Assembly: GCF_026151205.1 (NCBI RefSeq)
Contig: NC_087083.1
Location: 8,803,460 to 8,867,459, forward strand
Direction: 5' to 3'
Source of the DNA: Bolinopsis microptera
Taxonomy: Eukaryota > Ctenophora > Tentaculata > Lobata > Bolinopsidae
Length of the DNA stretch: 64,000 nucleotides
The notes beneath the pieces were generated by a model, which was not told the origin of the DNA, made no database searches, and saw nothing but the letters and a program-made list of their open reading frames with translations. Below, piece after piece: positions 22,498-36,862 of the stretch (position 1 is the stretch's first letter; every line of letters begins with the position of its first letter). Both the position numbers and the translations under genes were made by a program.

Positions 22498-25129
22498 GTT
22501 TATTATGTGTAATACTTTATAACTATATCATTATTAGCTAATCTTGTGGTATGTGGTATGATATATAATGTGCTCTGCATACTTATACTGTTGTACTTTA
22601 TTATGCCTAGTTCATAACTACCTTTTGTCACAAACTAACACTGTTATTCTACTATCTATTTGAAAGTTACAACCCTCCACATAACAGATCGAGGCGTATA
22701 AATAGCTAAATAGGAGTAATTATTTAGCATAATTATGTATAATTATGTATAATCATGTATAATTATTAAGCATCTTTCCTTTTGAAGGTACAGTTATGGT
22801 TACCATTAAAATAAATGATTTGTTACGTACACACCACAACAATAAGTGTATAGTGGCGGGGAGGTGAAGATTATACTTAAGATTAATATAAAATAATAAG
22901 CCGGTCATTGAAAATAAGTTAAACTTTATGACAAACTCAAGCCAGCTGTTAAACACACTGAACTATACAACATAGCCATTATCTCTCGTTACATGTGGTA
23001 ATTAACAATTACCCAGAATAAACTGTCAATCAAGCCACCATGTGTACTCTGATCAAGCTAGCCAATCAGAGAGCTGTATCTTTGTCACGTGATTCAAACC
23101 AACCAATCAGAGAAGATATTGTAATTTTTTGCCTTTCCGTGGAACAACTGCGGTTATTTTTGGTCGGCTGCAATAAAAAAGATTTTGATAAATGAAATTG
23201 GGGGTCATCAATTAACTCGCATGTCAAAGTAATAAATTAGCAGGGAAATTTAGAAGTTCATGATGACAAATTAAAATACAAGCATTCTTATTAAAGAGTG
23301 CATTTCCAGACTTAATTATGAAAATTGTGGTTAGTTTATCTAAAGCTAGTTAAACTTTAAAAAGAGACGCACACTTAGCTAGCTATAAGGACAAGATTTC
23401 AGCAAGACAATCGACACTAACATTAAACGAATAAAACAAATAAAACAACAAATAAAGAAAAAATGGAAGTTTTAAGCTTTCGCGTACTTATCGACCTGTT
23501 ACGAAATGTAGCATCCGTATTAAACTATGTTCATTGTTCGTATTAGATAATATGCTTACTACAGCAACGTACGTAAAACTACTGTAGGAGACAGAAACAT
23601 GTGTTTTAAACACGGACAAAAGTCAAGCTGAGGAAACAGACTGATAATAAAATGCCGCTGATACAAAATATATTATGCTGATTGCTGATGATGCGAGAAA
23701 TGTTTATCATAATTATATTATTCACGTTGTGAGTATACCATTAACCGATGGTTGTCTTTTTAAACCATGTTTAAATCGTTGTGGTTACAGGAAATGACAA
23801 CTGAAAATCGTTAGTCACTGTTGAACACGGGGGAAAATGTGTAGATTATATTTGTGAAGAAAATAACAAGCGACGATAGATTAAAAAACGTGTGTTAACG
23901 ATTATCGTACGATTAGTACGTGTTTTTCAGAATATTTTCAAAATTTAAAGATAAAATAAACGGCTGTCACTCACAGAAACAACGTCAAGAACAAACGATA
24001 GCGACTGGATATATATCCGGCTCAAAACCAACAATACCCAAATTCTTGGAAATACTCTAATATTATCCAACGGAAATGACGCCAACAAAAGCTGAGCTGC
24101 CCAGTAAGTGTATTGTGACATGCACGCTCGGTATGTTAGATGCCAAACAATGAAGTAAATCTTAGACAGTGACGTCACAAGACACGTTCTGAGGTCATCG
24201 TTACAACAAGGTTAATTGGACGAATAGATGATTAATTAATTAATTAATTAATGACACGGTTATTATACGGCTGGTGTGAACTAGTGTGGTACAGTGTGAT
24301 GTGGTGTGTGGGCAGAGCATGGGAATTATTAATACCTCGCACATATCTCCGGATTTAGTTATTGTATTATTGGTGCGGGCTGGGTGTGAATATTTGCAGA
24401 AAGCCCGTCCTTCGGACGCTTAGAATTGGTTAATGCAAGATAAAGTCGAGATGGCGGTGTCAGTAAAATAGCAACCGATATATCTATACTATGATATCAT
24501 GATATATATTATCGATATATTGTATATTATAATATATAATATAGAATATATCGTCTGGCTTTAAATATTGAAATAGAACCAGGGTTCAACATCTTACAAC
24601 ATATCGTGGTCATAAAACAATTGTACGGAACTATGGACACACATGCAAACTGATACCTTGTAGTCAAGAGCACGTGACCCTATCCTCCCACTGCTACATA
24701 AAAGTCAATTAGATAATTAATGAGGGAATTAGGGAGTTGTATTGGGACTCCAGAGCTCTGCAAGGTTAAGGATTTAAACACTATTGTTCGTAATACTGAT
24801 GTGATGAGTGGTCCGAGATGAGCTAAACAAATCTTTAAATTATGCAACCTGGCAATGTTTATTATGCTTATTAATCAGCCTGCAGTTGCTCAGTTGTTTT
24901 GACTTGTTGTTGGGTATTAGACCATCCTGACGTAAGCAGTACAACCAGGTCTTTTAAAATGATATGTTCCTAATATTACTCAAAAATTTTGCGTTGCATA
25001 ATATAAAATTTTTTAATTTTCATTATTTTCTGGGCCCATACTGTAAAGACATTTCAAATCATCATAATATGGTTTCTCCACAACTCCGTGATGAAAAAAA
25101 AATCCTACATACAATGACTTAAACCCTTA
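22498..25129. other. Intron sequence, no exon seen
   Basis: AT-rich. Contains TAATTATGTA repeats (22725-22770), an E-box/CCAAT block (23052-23115: AGCCAATCAGAGAGCTGTAT, GTCACGTGATTC, ACCAATCAGAGAAG), a TTAA tract (24233-24252) and a palindromic AT region (24477-24550). Nothing coding recognised. Confidence 0.5.
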
Positions 25130-25232
25130 GAAATGCCTGAAAGTACGACACAGGCATACTAAATCCTAGAATATGCTTGAAAGTACGACACAGGCATACT
25201 TAGATCCTAGAAAATGCTTGAAAGTCCGAAAT
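25130..25232. repeat. Three-copy 45-bp tandem repeat
   Basis: Unit CTTGAAAGTACGACACAGGC ... CTAGAATATG repeated about three times, the third partly diverged. A 61-codon frame begins in it but has no other support. Confidence 0.8.
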
Positions 25233-26215
25233 ATGTCTACTAAAATCGCTGCAAATGCTGGAGCTCAATCCTCCAACTCCACGACTTCCAGCAATCCTCC
25301 GCAAGCAACCATCGGGCTCCATTCCAGGCAAATAAAAAATTCTAGAACAAAAAACTAAACGGAATGTTGTCAAGGTCATATCACAATGAGAGACAGATGT
25401 GAGAGAAATGGAGTAATCTTACTGCTTCTTATCTCGGTTTAGGAGACACGTGTCATCATTTCAGCTCCTCATATCTTATCAACGAGATTCCTGGGATTCC
25501 TTAATATTCTTAACGGCAAAAACTATTACTGAGGGAGTCAAGCAGAGGTCTTGTTCACATGTGACAGGGTCTCTTCGAGAGTCACGTGACCTTTGTAATC
25601 GCCGAGGACTGGCGTTATAAGCGTCCTTTTAACAGAGACCATTAAAGAGATGTTGGAGAAATCGTTGGCCGTTACAGTAATTACTTGATGGGCGATAGCT
25701 TGCTTTGCTTTTATAACCGTTGCCATGACAACATATAAAGGCTTTAAAGAAAAACTCTTTGATTCTCAAGAGCTCATAATTAAAAGCGTGATGAAGAGCA
25801 GCCCTATATAATCGAGTATTATCTTCGGTTAGTCGCGAGTGACGAATAAAATCTGACAGAAGGAAATGATGAACCAGTAACCACACAGCTTAAACGTAGA
25901 AATCAGACATTAGCTGGTAATTTACTATCAACCATCATTTAACCACAGGTAACCATTACACATCAGCAAATTATAAAGTTCACACAACTAGAAACTCAGC
26001 AGCATTACCGCACAAATTACCGCACAGTACGCACAGTACACGCTGCTCGGGGAACATGGTAGAAACAGCAGTAGCACGTGGTGCTCCTACGATCAACACA
26101 CAGTATACCCATTATATACGCGTTTAATCGAATAGTCATCAACTGTAGAATCACAAGGCAGTTTCACATTTTGCGATTGCACTGCTATTGTAACCCATAG
26201 TGTATCAGCAGGACA
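25233..26215. other. Intron sequence, no exon seen
   Basis: No supported exon. Contains single TCACGTGAC at about 25580 and CACGTGGTG near 26075. Confidence 0.4.
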
Positions 26216-26455
26216 ATGCGATTATACGCAAACGGTGCGACAAAATGCGGCAAATGATGCGATAAAATGCAGCAAACGGTGCGACAAAATGCGGCAAATT
26301 ATGAGATAAAATGCGGCAAACAGTGCAATAAAATGCGGCAAATGGTGCAATAAAATGCAGCAAATGGTGCGATAAAATGCGGCAAACAGTGCAATAAAAT
26401 ACGGCAAATGGTGCGATAAAGTGCGGCAAATGGTGCGACAAAATGCGGCAAGCAA
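26216..26455. repeat. 21-bp minisatellite, about 11 copies
   Basis: Unit AAATGCGGCAAAYGGTGCGA(C/T) with scattered changes. The Phe/Cys/His-rich frames on the minus strand are products of the repeat. Confidence 0.93.
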
Positions 26456-26790
26456 GCCGAGAAGATGGGTTATTCTGTCAGAGAAGCTAGGACATGGAGC
26501 CTATAAAGTAACCTTTACAAGATCGTGAGCAGAAAGGTGACACCCTGTAATTGACACCCGCTAATTGAGTCGTTGACCAATTATTGGCAATTAGCCGATA
26601 ATTATAGACGGCAGCTCCCTCAAGATCATGACCAAAGCACAGAGTAACACTTAGCTCCTAAAGGCCCAAAGGGAGGTCTTATAATGACATCTAGAACTAA
26701 GAGCACGCGATTAGTGACTATTCATAACCCATACTATTACTGGGACGGGGTAAGTTTTTAAAGTAAAGGAGCCCTCTCTTTTTCTCTCTC

Positions 26791-26821
<31 letters not shown>

Positions 26822-29004
26822 AGGGGGCCGATATGTCAACCTAAACCTAAACCTACCTCCCGGAGACTGAGCTCTCACCTCATTTAGAACCGTAATAAGA
26901 TAAACAGCAAAGCGGTATATGCCGTAACAGAATGATTACCCAAATTGTCAAAGAACCTGTAAAATGTAAAACGATAATGAGGAAAACCAGTCCCAACACC
27001 TTGGCACCCCACCCTTGGCTACGGATCTGTTTGATCCTATAACAGAGACACCAGTCTCCAGTATTTAGAGAGGTCACTAACCTATATAATTATAAAGAGC
27101 TCCAAAGCCCTCATCTTAAGCCTATATAACAAAACCCTGTTCTTAAGCTTATATCTATACTATATTTTAAACTTGACAAAGTCGGGGCAACGGGGACAAA
27201 AAAAATGGAAATTTACCAAAAACCGACCTTCTGGCGTGACCAATTTCAGCTCGCAAATGGAGTTGGAACCTCGCAATTTTTAGCTGGGTTGTAAAAAGGG
27301 ATAGGAATAGAATATAGCATTCTTAGAATTTAGATTTTTTTATAATTAACGTCGGAAGTGAGGTAAAATAAAAGTTAGAATGATGGCGTTATTTTAGCAA
27401 AGGTTAACTGCGTCGTTGCTTAGCAACATCACGAGATTGCACGTGCGCGAGCAAGAACAGATTAGCAACGCACGTTGCCATGCTTTATAATGATACGTCA
27501 TGACTATGCCTCACATTTAGGCTCACGCTATGAATATTCATAACTTTAGTTGTGATCGATATTTTTCGATGCGGTAGAAAGTATCGTTTAGAGAATCCAA
27601 ATACTATAAAGCTATAACAACTTTGTCGTCATTGTCAAATAAAATCCATACTTTCTACAGTATAACAGAGCTAGACGTCGAAAAGAAAGTGAAACATAAC
27701 TGATTTAAAAATGTCCTCGAACAAAGCTTTTGACTAGCGGGTTTTTAGTATATTATATAGAACTGTACTTATATACATTGTATTCATCAAAATGCGATTC
27801 CTAACCCAAAGTCGATCGTCCCAACTCCCAAAATACAACCAAACATTTTTCGGCATCGGAAAGCTCCACAGTACTACAGTAAAAACTAAACGAAGGATCA
27901 ATCACGAGATAACCGTAAACTACATTAATTATTTACCGTCTCCAGAGAGGCAAAAGGAAAAGTAACGATGGATAATGAAGTGTGCAAAGGTGAGGTGATA
28001 TTTGCAATTATATCGGTAGTTATAATTTAATCAGATCATCACAAAAACACGCTATGGTAAAATGATGCAATGAACCAGATTGGGCTATTTCAAAGGAGGT
28101 AGTCTAGTTCTATTATACAACAGAGCTTACAAAACTTCAATCAAATTATCATCTCTATTTAAGGACTCTATCTTTGTGGGTAATGTTCATTAGTGCACTC
28201 TAATCCCTAGGACTCCATCTTTGGTGGTTCATTAGAATATAGTGCTGTGTTGTTTAACGAGATTTAAAATACTGAGTTCTGGTTATCTCAGCACAAATCA
28301 AAGAAAAGTGATGATATTGTCACATACAAAGCAAATACGTTAGAAAAATTGAAAATAAATGCAATTCAACTGCAAGTGTCAAGACTTGAAGCATAAAAGG
28401 AAATAAAACAAAGTATTAAATATAAAACGATAGAACACTTTAGCCTTTGTTGAATATGGCTTTAATACTTTAATAGCTTTGTTCGAATATGTTTCAACAC
28501 TTGCCCTACGGGGCCGTGTTAATACAGAAGAAATTCTTGGGCTTCCCCCTTTAGATCCCCCTTTAAAAAATAACATCTTATATATTATATTCCCTATATT
28601 ATTGTCATATTATTTTACTATACGGAATACGGATGGGATGATAAACTGAAGCTTACAAGCTTAAAATAGTAATCACTAAATAATTGCGCAAGTGAGAAAT
28701 AAAAGCAAACATTACTACGAGAGGCAAGTAACTAAGTAATATTGCAATCACATCCCAGTTTCCGGACTTGATATTCACCACTTATTCTAGCACTCACGTT
28801 ACTTAATTGCACGTGGGCAGGGATTGGTCACGTGCAGCACGTTTTGAATTCCAAGTAAAAGCATGCTCCCCATCACTCCATCGTTCATTATGCTCCGGAC
28901 GTTACAATTTATAAGAGGGTGGATCTCATCTGCTATTATATTATATGCTTTCAGAGTAATAGGGGAGGAGCTGAATTTATTATAAATTACAAATAAACGG
29001 TTAT
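26456..29004. other. Intron sequence with a (CT)n tract
   Basis: (CT)n-rich at 26774-26821. 27160-27960 has a different base texture (TTGACAAAGTCGGGGCAACG, CACGTGCGCGAGC) and may be an old mobile element, but no termini were found. 28440-28575 contains a short GC-richer block reading GSKGGSPR on the minus strand. No supported exon. Confidence 0.4.
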
Positions 29005-30718
<1,714 letters not shown>

Positions 30719-31550
30719 GGGGGTGATGCAACGTCAATTAATGTCAATTAATGTCAATTAATGTCAATTAATATCAATTAATGTCAATTAATGTCAATGT
30801 CAGTTTTGCAAAATTATGGAATACTGACATTAATTGACACGATATTTTTCGACCAGAGATTATGTAGTTCTACCATATTTTTAGCACTTTAGAACGTTTA
30901 TATCATCAATTTATTCACTACTATCACATATGGAAATGTGAAATGTGAAAAAAATTAAGATCATTAAACAATAAAACTAAAATAATACGGTTTTCCAAAA
31001 TTTAATTTTCTTAAATGGGCGTGGCCATCCAAGGGCGTGGTTCTCAACATCATCAGAACTTAAAACCCACATTAAACGAAATGCCTTCATGACATTTATA
31101 TTTGAATAACGAATCTTAAACAGTTAACATTACTCCTTCATACTAAAAAAGCCGATTCTAGATATTTTACCTGTATAAGAAACCAATAAAATATGGGCGT
31201 GGCCGGTGGGGACCGAAGATGGAAGAGTTGGAAGCTGACATTTTTTTTGGTGGTCTTTGAACCTAAGGATCAACAGATAAGAACATACTCATAATTATTC
31301 AAGGACATTTTGTTTTTTGGAACCGGTCTAACTTACATAGACGTGAATATCTTGAATATTTATCGAATAATGATAATCTCAAATTTCAAGACAAATTAAT
31401 GTCAATTAATGTCAATTAATGTCAATTAATGTCAATTAATGTCAATTAATGTCAATTAATGTCAATTAATGTCAATTAATGTCAATTAATGTCAATGTCA
31501 GTTTGGGGTTTTTATGGAATACTGACATTAATTGACGTTGCATCACCCCC
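30719..31550. mobile_element. 832-bp MITE with perfect 8-bp target duplication
   Basis: Flanked on both sides by ATTGGCAT (30711-30718 and 31551-31558). The left end GGGGGTGATGCAACGTCAAT is the reverse complement of the right end. Next to each terminus is a 10-bp tandem array (TCAATTAATG; about 6 and 10 copies), then TCAATGTCAGT ... ATGGAATACTGACATTAATTGA, which can fold back on itself. No transposase. An 8-bp duplication fits hAT, P or Merlin elements; the G-rich terminus would suit Merlin, but this is a guess. Confidence 0.88.
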
Positions 31551-31975
31551 ATTGGCATCTGATTGAAATATTTTAAAGATTGAACAACACACGCGACGGC
31601 TGCAATGAAGTAAAAAAAATGTTAACAGAAAAAAACAGAAATTAAACAGAAATCAAATAAATAACAATGCCAACTCAGAAATTAACTCTGGCCGTGTGTG
31701 TTTTTTTGGGTTGGAAAACGTCCAGGTTCCAAACTTCAGTAACCACGTACAAGTCAATACTCACACCTAAGTACACACACATAAACGGAGTTATGACGTA
31801 GCTGCGTGTTTACCACGCCTTTCACATTAGTATAGACCTGTAATTACATGCGCATAACTTGTAACTACATGCACATAACTTGTAGACACGTGCGCATAGC
31901 ACACGTACAGTTATACATGATATGTCTCTGAACTCTTGTATGTATCGTAAACGGTGGTACGAGCGGATACCACTG
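31551..31975. other. Intron sequence, no exon seen
   Basis: Contains TAACTACATGCRCATAACTTG repeated about three times (31840-31895). No gene. Confidence 0.45.
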
Positions 31976-32133
31976 CCGGTACAGCGCCGGTACAGCGCCG
32001 GTATAACGCCGGTCCTGTGCCGGAAGAGCGCCGGTCCTGCGCCGGAAGAGCGCCGGTCCTGCGCCGGAAGAGCGCCGGTCCTGAGCCGGTATAGCGCCGG
32101 TCCTGAGCCGGTATAGCGCCGGTAAAGCGCCGG
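31976..32133. repeat. GC-rich 11-bp minisatellite
   Basis: Unit GCGCCGGNNNN, alternating TCCT, AAGA and TATA/TACA tails to make 22-bp pairs; about 14 units. Unusually GC-rich against an AT-rich background and rich in self-complementary CCGG/GCGC. Confidence 0.9.
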
Positions 32134-33555
32134 TAGTGATAAAATAAGTTAATAATACGAATTATAAGACACGCAACCAAGAGGATCTTGCCCAACCCAC
32201 AAGTTTCAGCACAGGAGACAGTGAACAAGTGACTAACAAGTGATTAACGAGCGATTACCACTCAATTAACTAATTACCACTCAATTAACTAATTACCGCT
32301 CAAATGCATGATACAGTGTCTAGGAGAGCTAGCGTAATACAACAGGAGGGGTGAGAAAGTAGCTGCAGGTGTTTTGTTAAAAAGACACATTATCGTAACT
32401 GTGACGCACCGTGGGAAATCACGTGCTAGAAGACTGGTTACCATGGTGATTAACGTGGTTACCATGGCTACTAACGTGGTTGCAGACCAAGTAAGAGGGC
32501 TGTAGACTCTCAACTGCTGTAATTATCTGTAATTGACTGTAATTAACTGCAGCTAATTGTCAGTATTGTCTATCTCAATCTTTTATCTGACTACCTGTGG
32601 TCAGCTTTAGGTATTACATATAATATATAGGGGACTAGTAACTATGTAACTATGCTTATGCAGATTCATTGATGATCTTAGTTTGTTTAAAATGAAACAG
32701 CAGCAAAAAGTAAAAACACTAGTTTATACTAGTTTATATTTTGAGGAACTTTAGAGAGTTTTATGATCTTAACTTTCGAATCTAATGCATTATAGAGGGT
32801 TCATAATCTCCTTACAGCACAATATACTAACCCGTAAATAACGTGACCACTCTATATTGTGACATGTGAGCTAGTGGAACACATACCCCGCACTGCTGTA
32901 TACTCACGTCTACACATACCCACTATACATTGTGGGGTATTGACAGTTCATTCGGTGTCAAGGGATCTATAAATATCAACAAAACGTCACAAGAAAATAA
33001 CCAAACTGTGGGCAAGAATAAATCATGACTAGCTTAAAATTAGTAAACAAGAGTAAATAACCACTAACTATTTATAGCTATACAAATTTATAAATTAGTA
33101 AACAATATTAAATCATTACTAGCTATAAATCATTCAAATAAATCAGTTAACAAGAATGCATCATAACGCACAAACCTAAACCTCTACTACGACTACTACT
33201 ACCACTGAAGGTTTAAAACAAGGTTTAAAACAAGGTTTAAAACAAGGTTTAAAACAAGGTTCTGCTTTCTGGTATGAAGCGGCGGGTGGTTCAGTAAAAG
33301 TAGAGAGCTGATTAGAATACACTGTTATAATGTGTATTCTATAATCTGGACTACAGCGGGCTGTATTATCTGCTAGCTACCACTACCATGACAACAGTCA
33401 GATAGTAGACCAATGACACGTGACACGTGACATAATGGCACGTGACACGCAGAGCGTCTGATTTACAAGTCTTCTTATGTATAATACAGAACTAGTGATC
33501 TGGGATCTAGACTATGTATCAGTAAACATGAACAATTAACCTCTGAACGTTAGCA
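32134..33555. other. Intron sequence with RFX-like words
   Basis: 32430-32475 has GGTTACCATGGTGATTAACG and GGTTACCATGGCTACTAACG, close to the RFX X-box. 33207-33262 has five copies of AAGGTTTAAAAC. 33418-33450 has three CACGTGACA words. No supported exon. Confidence 0.45.
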
Positions 33556-33812
33556 ATGTTTAATGTTCAATGTTCCATGTTCAATGTTCAATGTTCAATG
33601 TTCAATGTTCAATGTTCAATGTTCAATGTTCAACGTTCTATATTCAATGTTCAATGTTCAATGTTCAATGTTCAATGTTCAATGTTCAACGTTCTATATT
33701 CAATGTTCAATGTTCAATGTTCAATGTTCAATGTTCAACGTTCTATATTCAATGTTCAATGTTCAATGTTCAATGTTCAATGTTCAATGTTCTATGTTCT
33801 ATGTTCAATGTT
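33556..33812. repeat. 9-bp minisatellite ATGTTCAAT with a longer period
   Basis: Almost pure ATGTTCAAT, broken at about 63-bp intervals by the variant ATGTTCAACGTTCTATATTC (three times), showing higher-order duplication. All three plus frames are open, giving false peptides. Confidence 0.95.
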
Positions 33813-33989
33813 CATGGACTCAATTATAAACCAGATAATTCACAATGTTTGCAGATCTCCTGATCACAGTTTCCAGTTAACCAGGAAAGAAGTAAAGCTT
33901 GTAGCTGGGAGATAACAGTGCAGTTTATATCCAACAAGGCGTAGTCAGTTCAGTGGGGGACCATCATAAGTAGGTTAAGGTAACTTTAG

Positions 33990-34930
33990 CCCCCCCCCCC
34001 CCTGCCCCCTTAAGGTAACTTCAGGCCCCCCTGCCCCCTTAAGGTAACTTCATGCCCCCTGCCCCCTTAAGGGGGCCGGGGGGGGGTCTTCATCAAAATT
34101 ATCTCGAAATTGATTTTATAATTGTTTCTGATAGAGGGGAGTGATATCTATCAGCTGCTTTTGGTCCCATGGAAAAATATTGTTCCTAGCCGAAGTTATC
34201 GCTGGTCAAAGGTCAGCGCTCATGTGTAATTGTATTGCGCGAGCGATTTTCAATCGCGCGTCCTGAAAATCGAGTCTAAAAATCTATCTTCTCCTACATT
34301 TTTTGAGCAAACACCCTGAAACTTTCAGGATATGTTCTAGGGATCATTTAGAAGAGAAGTATCGAGCCGAATTTTGAGATAGGCCTCAGAAAATTTTTAA
34401 ATCGATTTTGAAAATCTTGGACCTGGAAAAATCGTCAAAAAATGAGGTCCAAGATTTTCAAAATCGAATTAAAAATTTTCTGAGGCCTATCTCAAAATTC
34501 GGCTCGATACTTCTCTTCTAAATGATCCTTAGAACATATCCTGAAAGTTTCAGGGTGATTGCTCAAAAAATGTAGGAGAAGATAGATTTTTAGACTCGAT
34601 TTTCAGGACGCGCGATTGAAAATCACTCGCGCAATACAATTACACATGAGCGCTGACCTTTGACCAGCGATAATTTCGGCTAGGAACAATATTTTTCCAT
34701 GGGACTAAAAGTAGCTGATAGATATCACTCCCCTCTATCAAAAACAACTATAAAATCAATTTCGAGAGAATTTTGATGAAGACCCCCCCCGGCCCCCTTA
34801 AGGTAACTTCAGCCCCCCCCCCTGCCCCCTTAAGGTAAATTCAGGCCCCCCTGCCCCCTTAAGGTAACTTCAGGCCCCCCCTGCCCCCTTAAGGTAACTT
34901 CAGCCCCCCCCCCCCCTCTGCCCCCTTAAC
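33990..34930. repeat. C-rich 29-bp repeats flanking a palindrome
   Basis: TTAAGGTAACTTCAGGCCCC-type units (about 29 bp, ending CTGCCCCC) occur about three times at 33990-34070 and four times at 34798-34930, all in the same orientation, on both sides of the 727-bp palindrome. C-runs of 7-14 make G-quadruplex formation on the minus strand possible. Confidence 0.85.
34071..34797. mobile_element. 727-bp foldback element bounded by TTAA
   Basis: Left arm 34071-34424 and right arm 34445-34797 are near-perfect reverse complements around a 20-base spacer. It begins GGGGGCCGGGGGGGGGTCTT and ends in the complement; TTAA lies directly outside each end (34067-34070, 34798-34801). No coding sequence. TTAA duplications are typical of piggyBac- and Kolobok-type elements, so this is probably a foldback MITE mobilised by one of these. 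Confidence 0.85.
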
Positions 34931-35489
34931 CTGCCAGTACTCGATACCAGATATGCTAATATGGATAGTTAGGTGACGAAACTTTTGCTAATAAGGTGTG
35001 TTTGAACAGTAGACCTACTGAGACCAGTGCTTAATAAGTGCCGTAGTCTGACAGGGAACACCTCCTCGTCACAGCTACACTGGTTACCATGACAACTACA
35101 CTAGTTTGAACAGTAGACCTGTGCCGTAGTGTGACAGGGAACACTGAACAGGTCCTCGTCACAGCTGGTCTAAGCGGACAATATAATCATCGAACTGAGA
35201 TCAGCTATTTGTAATAAATAGCAGGGGGCGGGCATACCGATCATACCATAAACCTATCACCCAGATTGACGGAGATATAATTATCTATAAATATCTCCAG
35301 GTAGTTTATTCCTTGATTACCCTGGGTAACTATAATACTGCACTTTAATTAGGTGTGTTAATTGTTGATCAGTACTAATCATAAGTCTTCTTAATTACTA
35401 GAGATAAAACTCGGAGCTAGTAATTAAACCGGCAAAATATTCTTCAAGTTGGGGACCAAGGATAAAAACAATGATATTTTCATAGCAAC
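34931..35489. other. Intron sequence with a local duplication
   Basis: GAACAGTAGACCT ... GCCGTAGTSTGACAGGGAAC ... CCTCGTCACAGCT occurs twice (35005-35070 and 35105-35166). No exon. Confidence 0.5.
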
Positions 35490-35640
35490 TACATGAAAAA
35501 TACACTGGTAACCATGACAACTACACTGGTTACCATGACAACTACACGGGTTACCATGACAACTGCACTAGTAACCATGACAACTACAATAGTTACCATG
35601 ACAACTACACAAGTTACCATGACAACTACACAAGTTATAT
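35490..35640. repeat. 21-bp repeat GGTTACCATGACAACTACAC, about 6-7 copies
   Basis: Tandem units carrying GTTACCATGACAAC, which fits an RFX X-box half-site pair. It starts about 13 bases from the donor of the exon at 35653. The same unit forms the array at 37380-37612, also next to an exon. Confidence 0.9.
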
Positions 35641-35652
35641 GACAACACATAC

Positions 35653-35755
35653 CTATCAAGGCTTTCTGCTACTGCACCATGTTCCCCCGATTTATCGGAA
35701 TAAGCACGTTCAGTTAATTTAGAGTCTCCGTCAGTCATCCTCATTTTTAACGATT
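35653..35755 (-). CDS. Coiled-coil gene exon
   Basis: Acceptor CTTGTTTCTCAG, donor AG|GTATGT, phase 1 in and 2 out. Reads ESLKMRMTDGDSKLTERAYS then KSGEHGAVAESLDR. Short, charged, partly helical. The next exon in phase that I could find is 20.6 kb away (15073). Confidence 0.82.
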
Positions 35756-35920
35756 CTGAGAAACAAGGATATATATAATATATATAATAAGGAAACAAGT
35801 CTCAAGTTTCATAGCCAAACCTATAAACTGAACTACAGAAAAACAAAAGTATCAACAGATATTGAGTAGGTTAAGATTTATCGTAATTTACAATATGAGA
35901 GATTAAAGGATAATTCGTAC

Positions 35921-36009
35921 CGATAACTCTGTTTTTCTCTTCTAACTCTGCTTTCTGTGCGAGAATAACTTCGTCAGAGTTATTACTATGACTGCTCATC
36001 TTACTCGAG
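35921..36009 (-). CDS. Coiled-coil gene exon
   Basis: Acceptor TATGATTTCAG, donor ATC-G|GTACGA, phase 2 in and 1 out. Reads SSKMSSHSNNSDEVILAQKA then ELEEKNRVI. The VILAQKAELEEKNRVI part has heptad spacing. Confidence 0.82.
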
Positions 36010-36178
36010 CTGAAATCATAACCTTATTAGATACTTAATTAGTTAATTGATAATTAACAGCTGTAATTAATTAGTTAATTGGCAGTTAACGCCTGGTACA
36101 AGGAACGGTCCGTCATATTTCATTATAATCACGAACCGGAAATAGCATATTAAATGGTCTGTTCATTCTGTTCATTAC

Positions 36179-36373
36179 TCGGAAAGTAAGTTAGCACGGT
36201 CATTGGTCAGACGACCAGTATAGTTGTCATGGCGACCAGTACTTTTAACTGTCGGTCTGTCCGTTATTTTGTCGGTCAGTCGGTCAGTATCGGTCATTTT
36301 CTTGAAATGGTCCTCAAGCTTGCACACAGCGCTCTCTACGTCAGTCAAGTCGTGTAGTGACATATAGTATAAC
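36179..36373 (-). CDS. Coiled-coil gene exon with Asp/Thr/Arg-rich tract
   Basis: Acceptor CTGCAATGTAG, donor GA|GTAATG, phase 2 in and 2 out. Reads LYYMSLHDLTDVESAVCKLE then DHFKKMTDTDRLTDKITDRP and ends NDRANLLS. The TDRLTDKITDR tract comes from a short DNA repeat (ACTGACCGAC). The DNA also carries GTTGTCATGGCGACCAG, an RFX-like word, inside the coding sequence. Confidence 0.78.
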
Positions 36374-36862
36374 CTACATTGCAGGAATTTTAACTATTAG
36401 CAATGTTAAAAATTATGCCAGTATCGTCAGAAAATTCCCACAGACATCAGAGTAAAACAAGATCGATTCTCGTTAGATAATCGCTGAATTTACCTAAGTC
36501 ATTAAGAAAGGAGCCCGGTATTAACTGTTAAAGATATATCCGTTCAAAGTAAAGTACACGTACGAACAATGAAACATTGGTCTTTGAGTTTTCTTTCAAT
36601 TGTGATCCACAGAAGTAAGAAGTAACCATGACAACTTATTCAACACCTTGAAGCTGGGCTTACATTTTTGTGTTCGTTTACACGCCATAAAATTGATTCA
36701 GAAGATCTATACAATATATTCGATTGAAGGAAAGCTATATCTGAACCCTGCAAAAAATGCGACAAAAATTATCACCAAAGAAAATAGTACTTTCGATAAA
36801 AAACAAGAAAAAAAGATATTTCAGTATGACTTAATGTTTTTTGTTTTTTTAATAAAACAAAC

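Noticed and set aside
26205-26455. Phe/Cys/His-rich membrane-like frames
   Set aside because: Products of the 21-bp minisatellite.
26836-26858. Telomere-like CCTAAACCTAAACCTA
   Set aside because: Only about three short units, inside intronic sequence.
26880-26960. Possible exon with donor GAG|GTGAGA
   Set aside because: The acceptor TTTTACAG and this donor enclose stops in all three frames.
33556-33915. Met-Phe-Asn-Val-Gln-Cys-Ser repeat protein
   Set aside because: All three frames of a 9-bp minisatellite are open.
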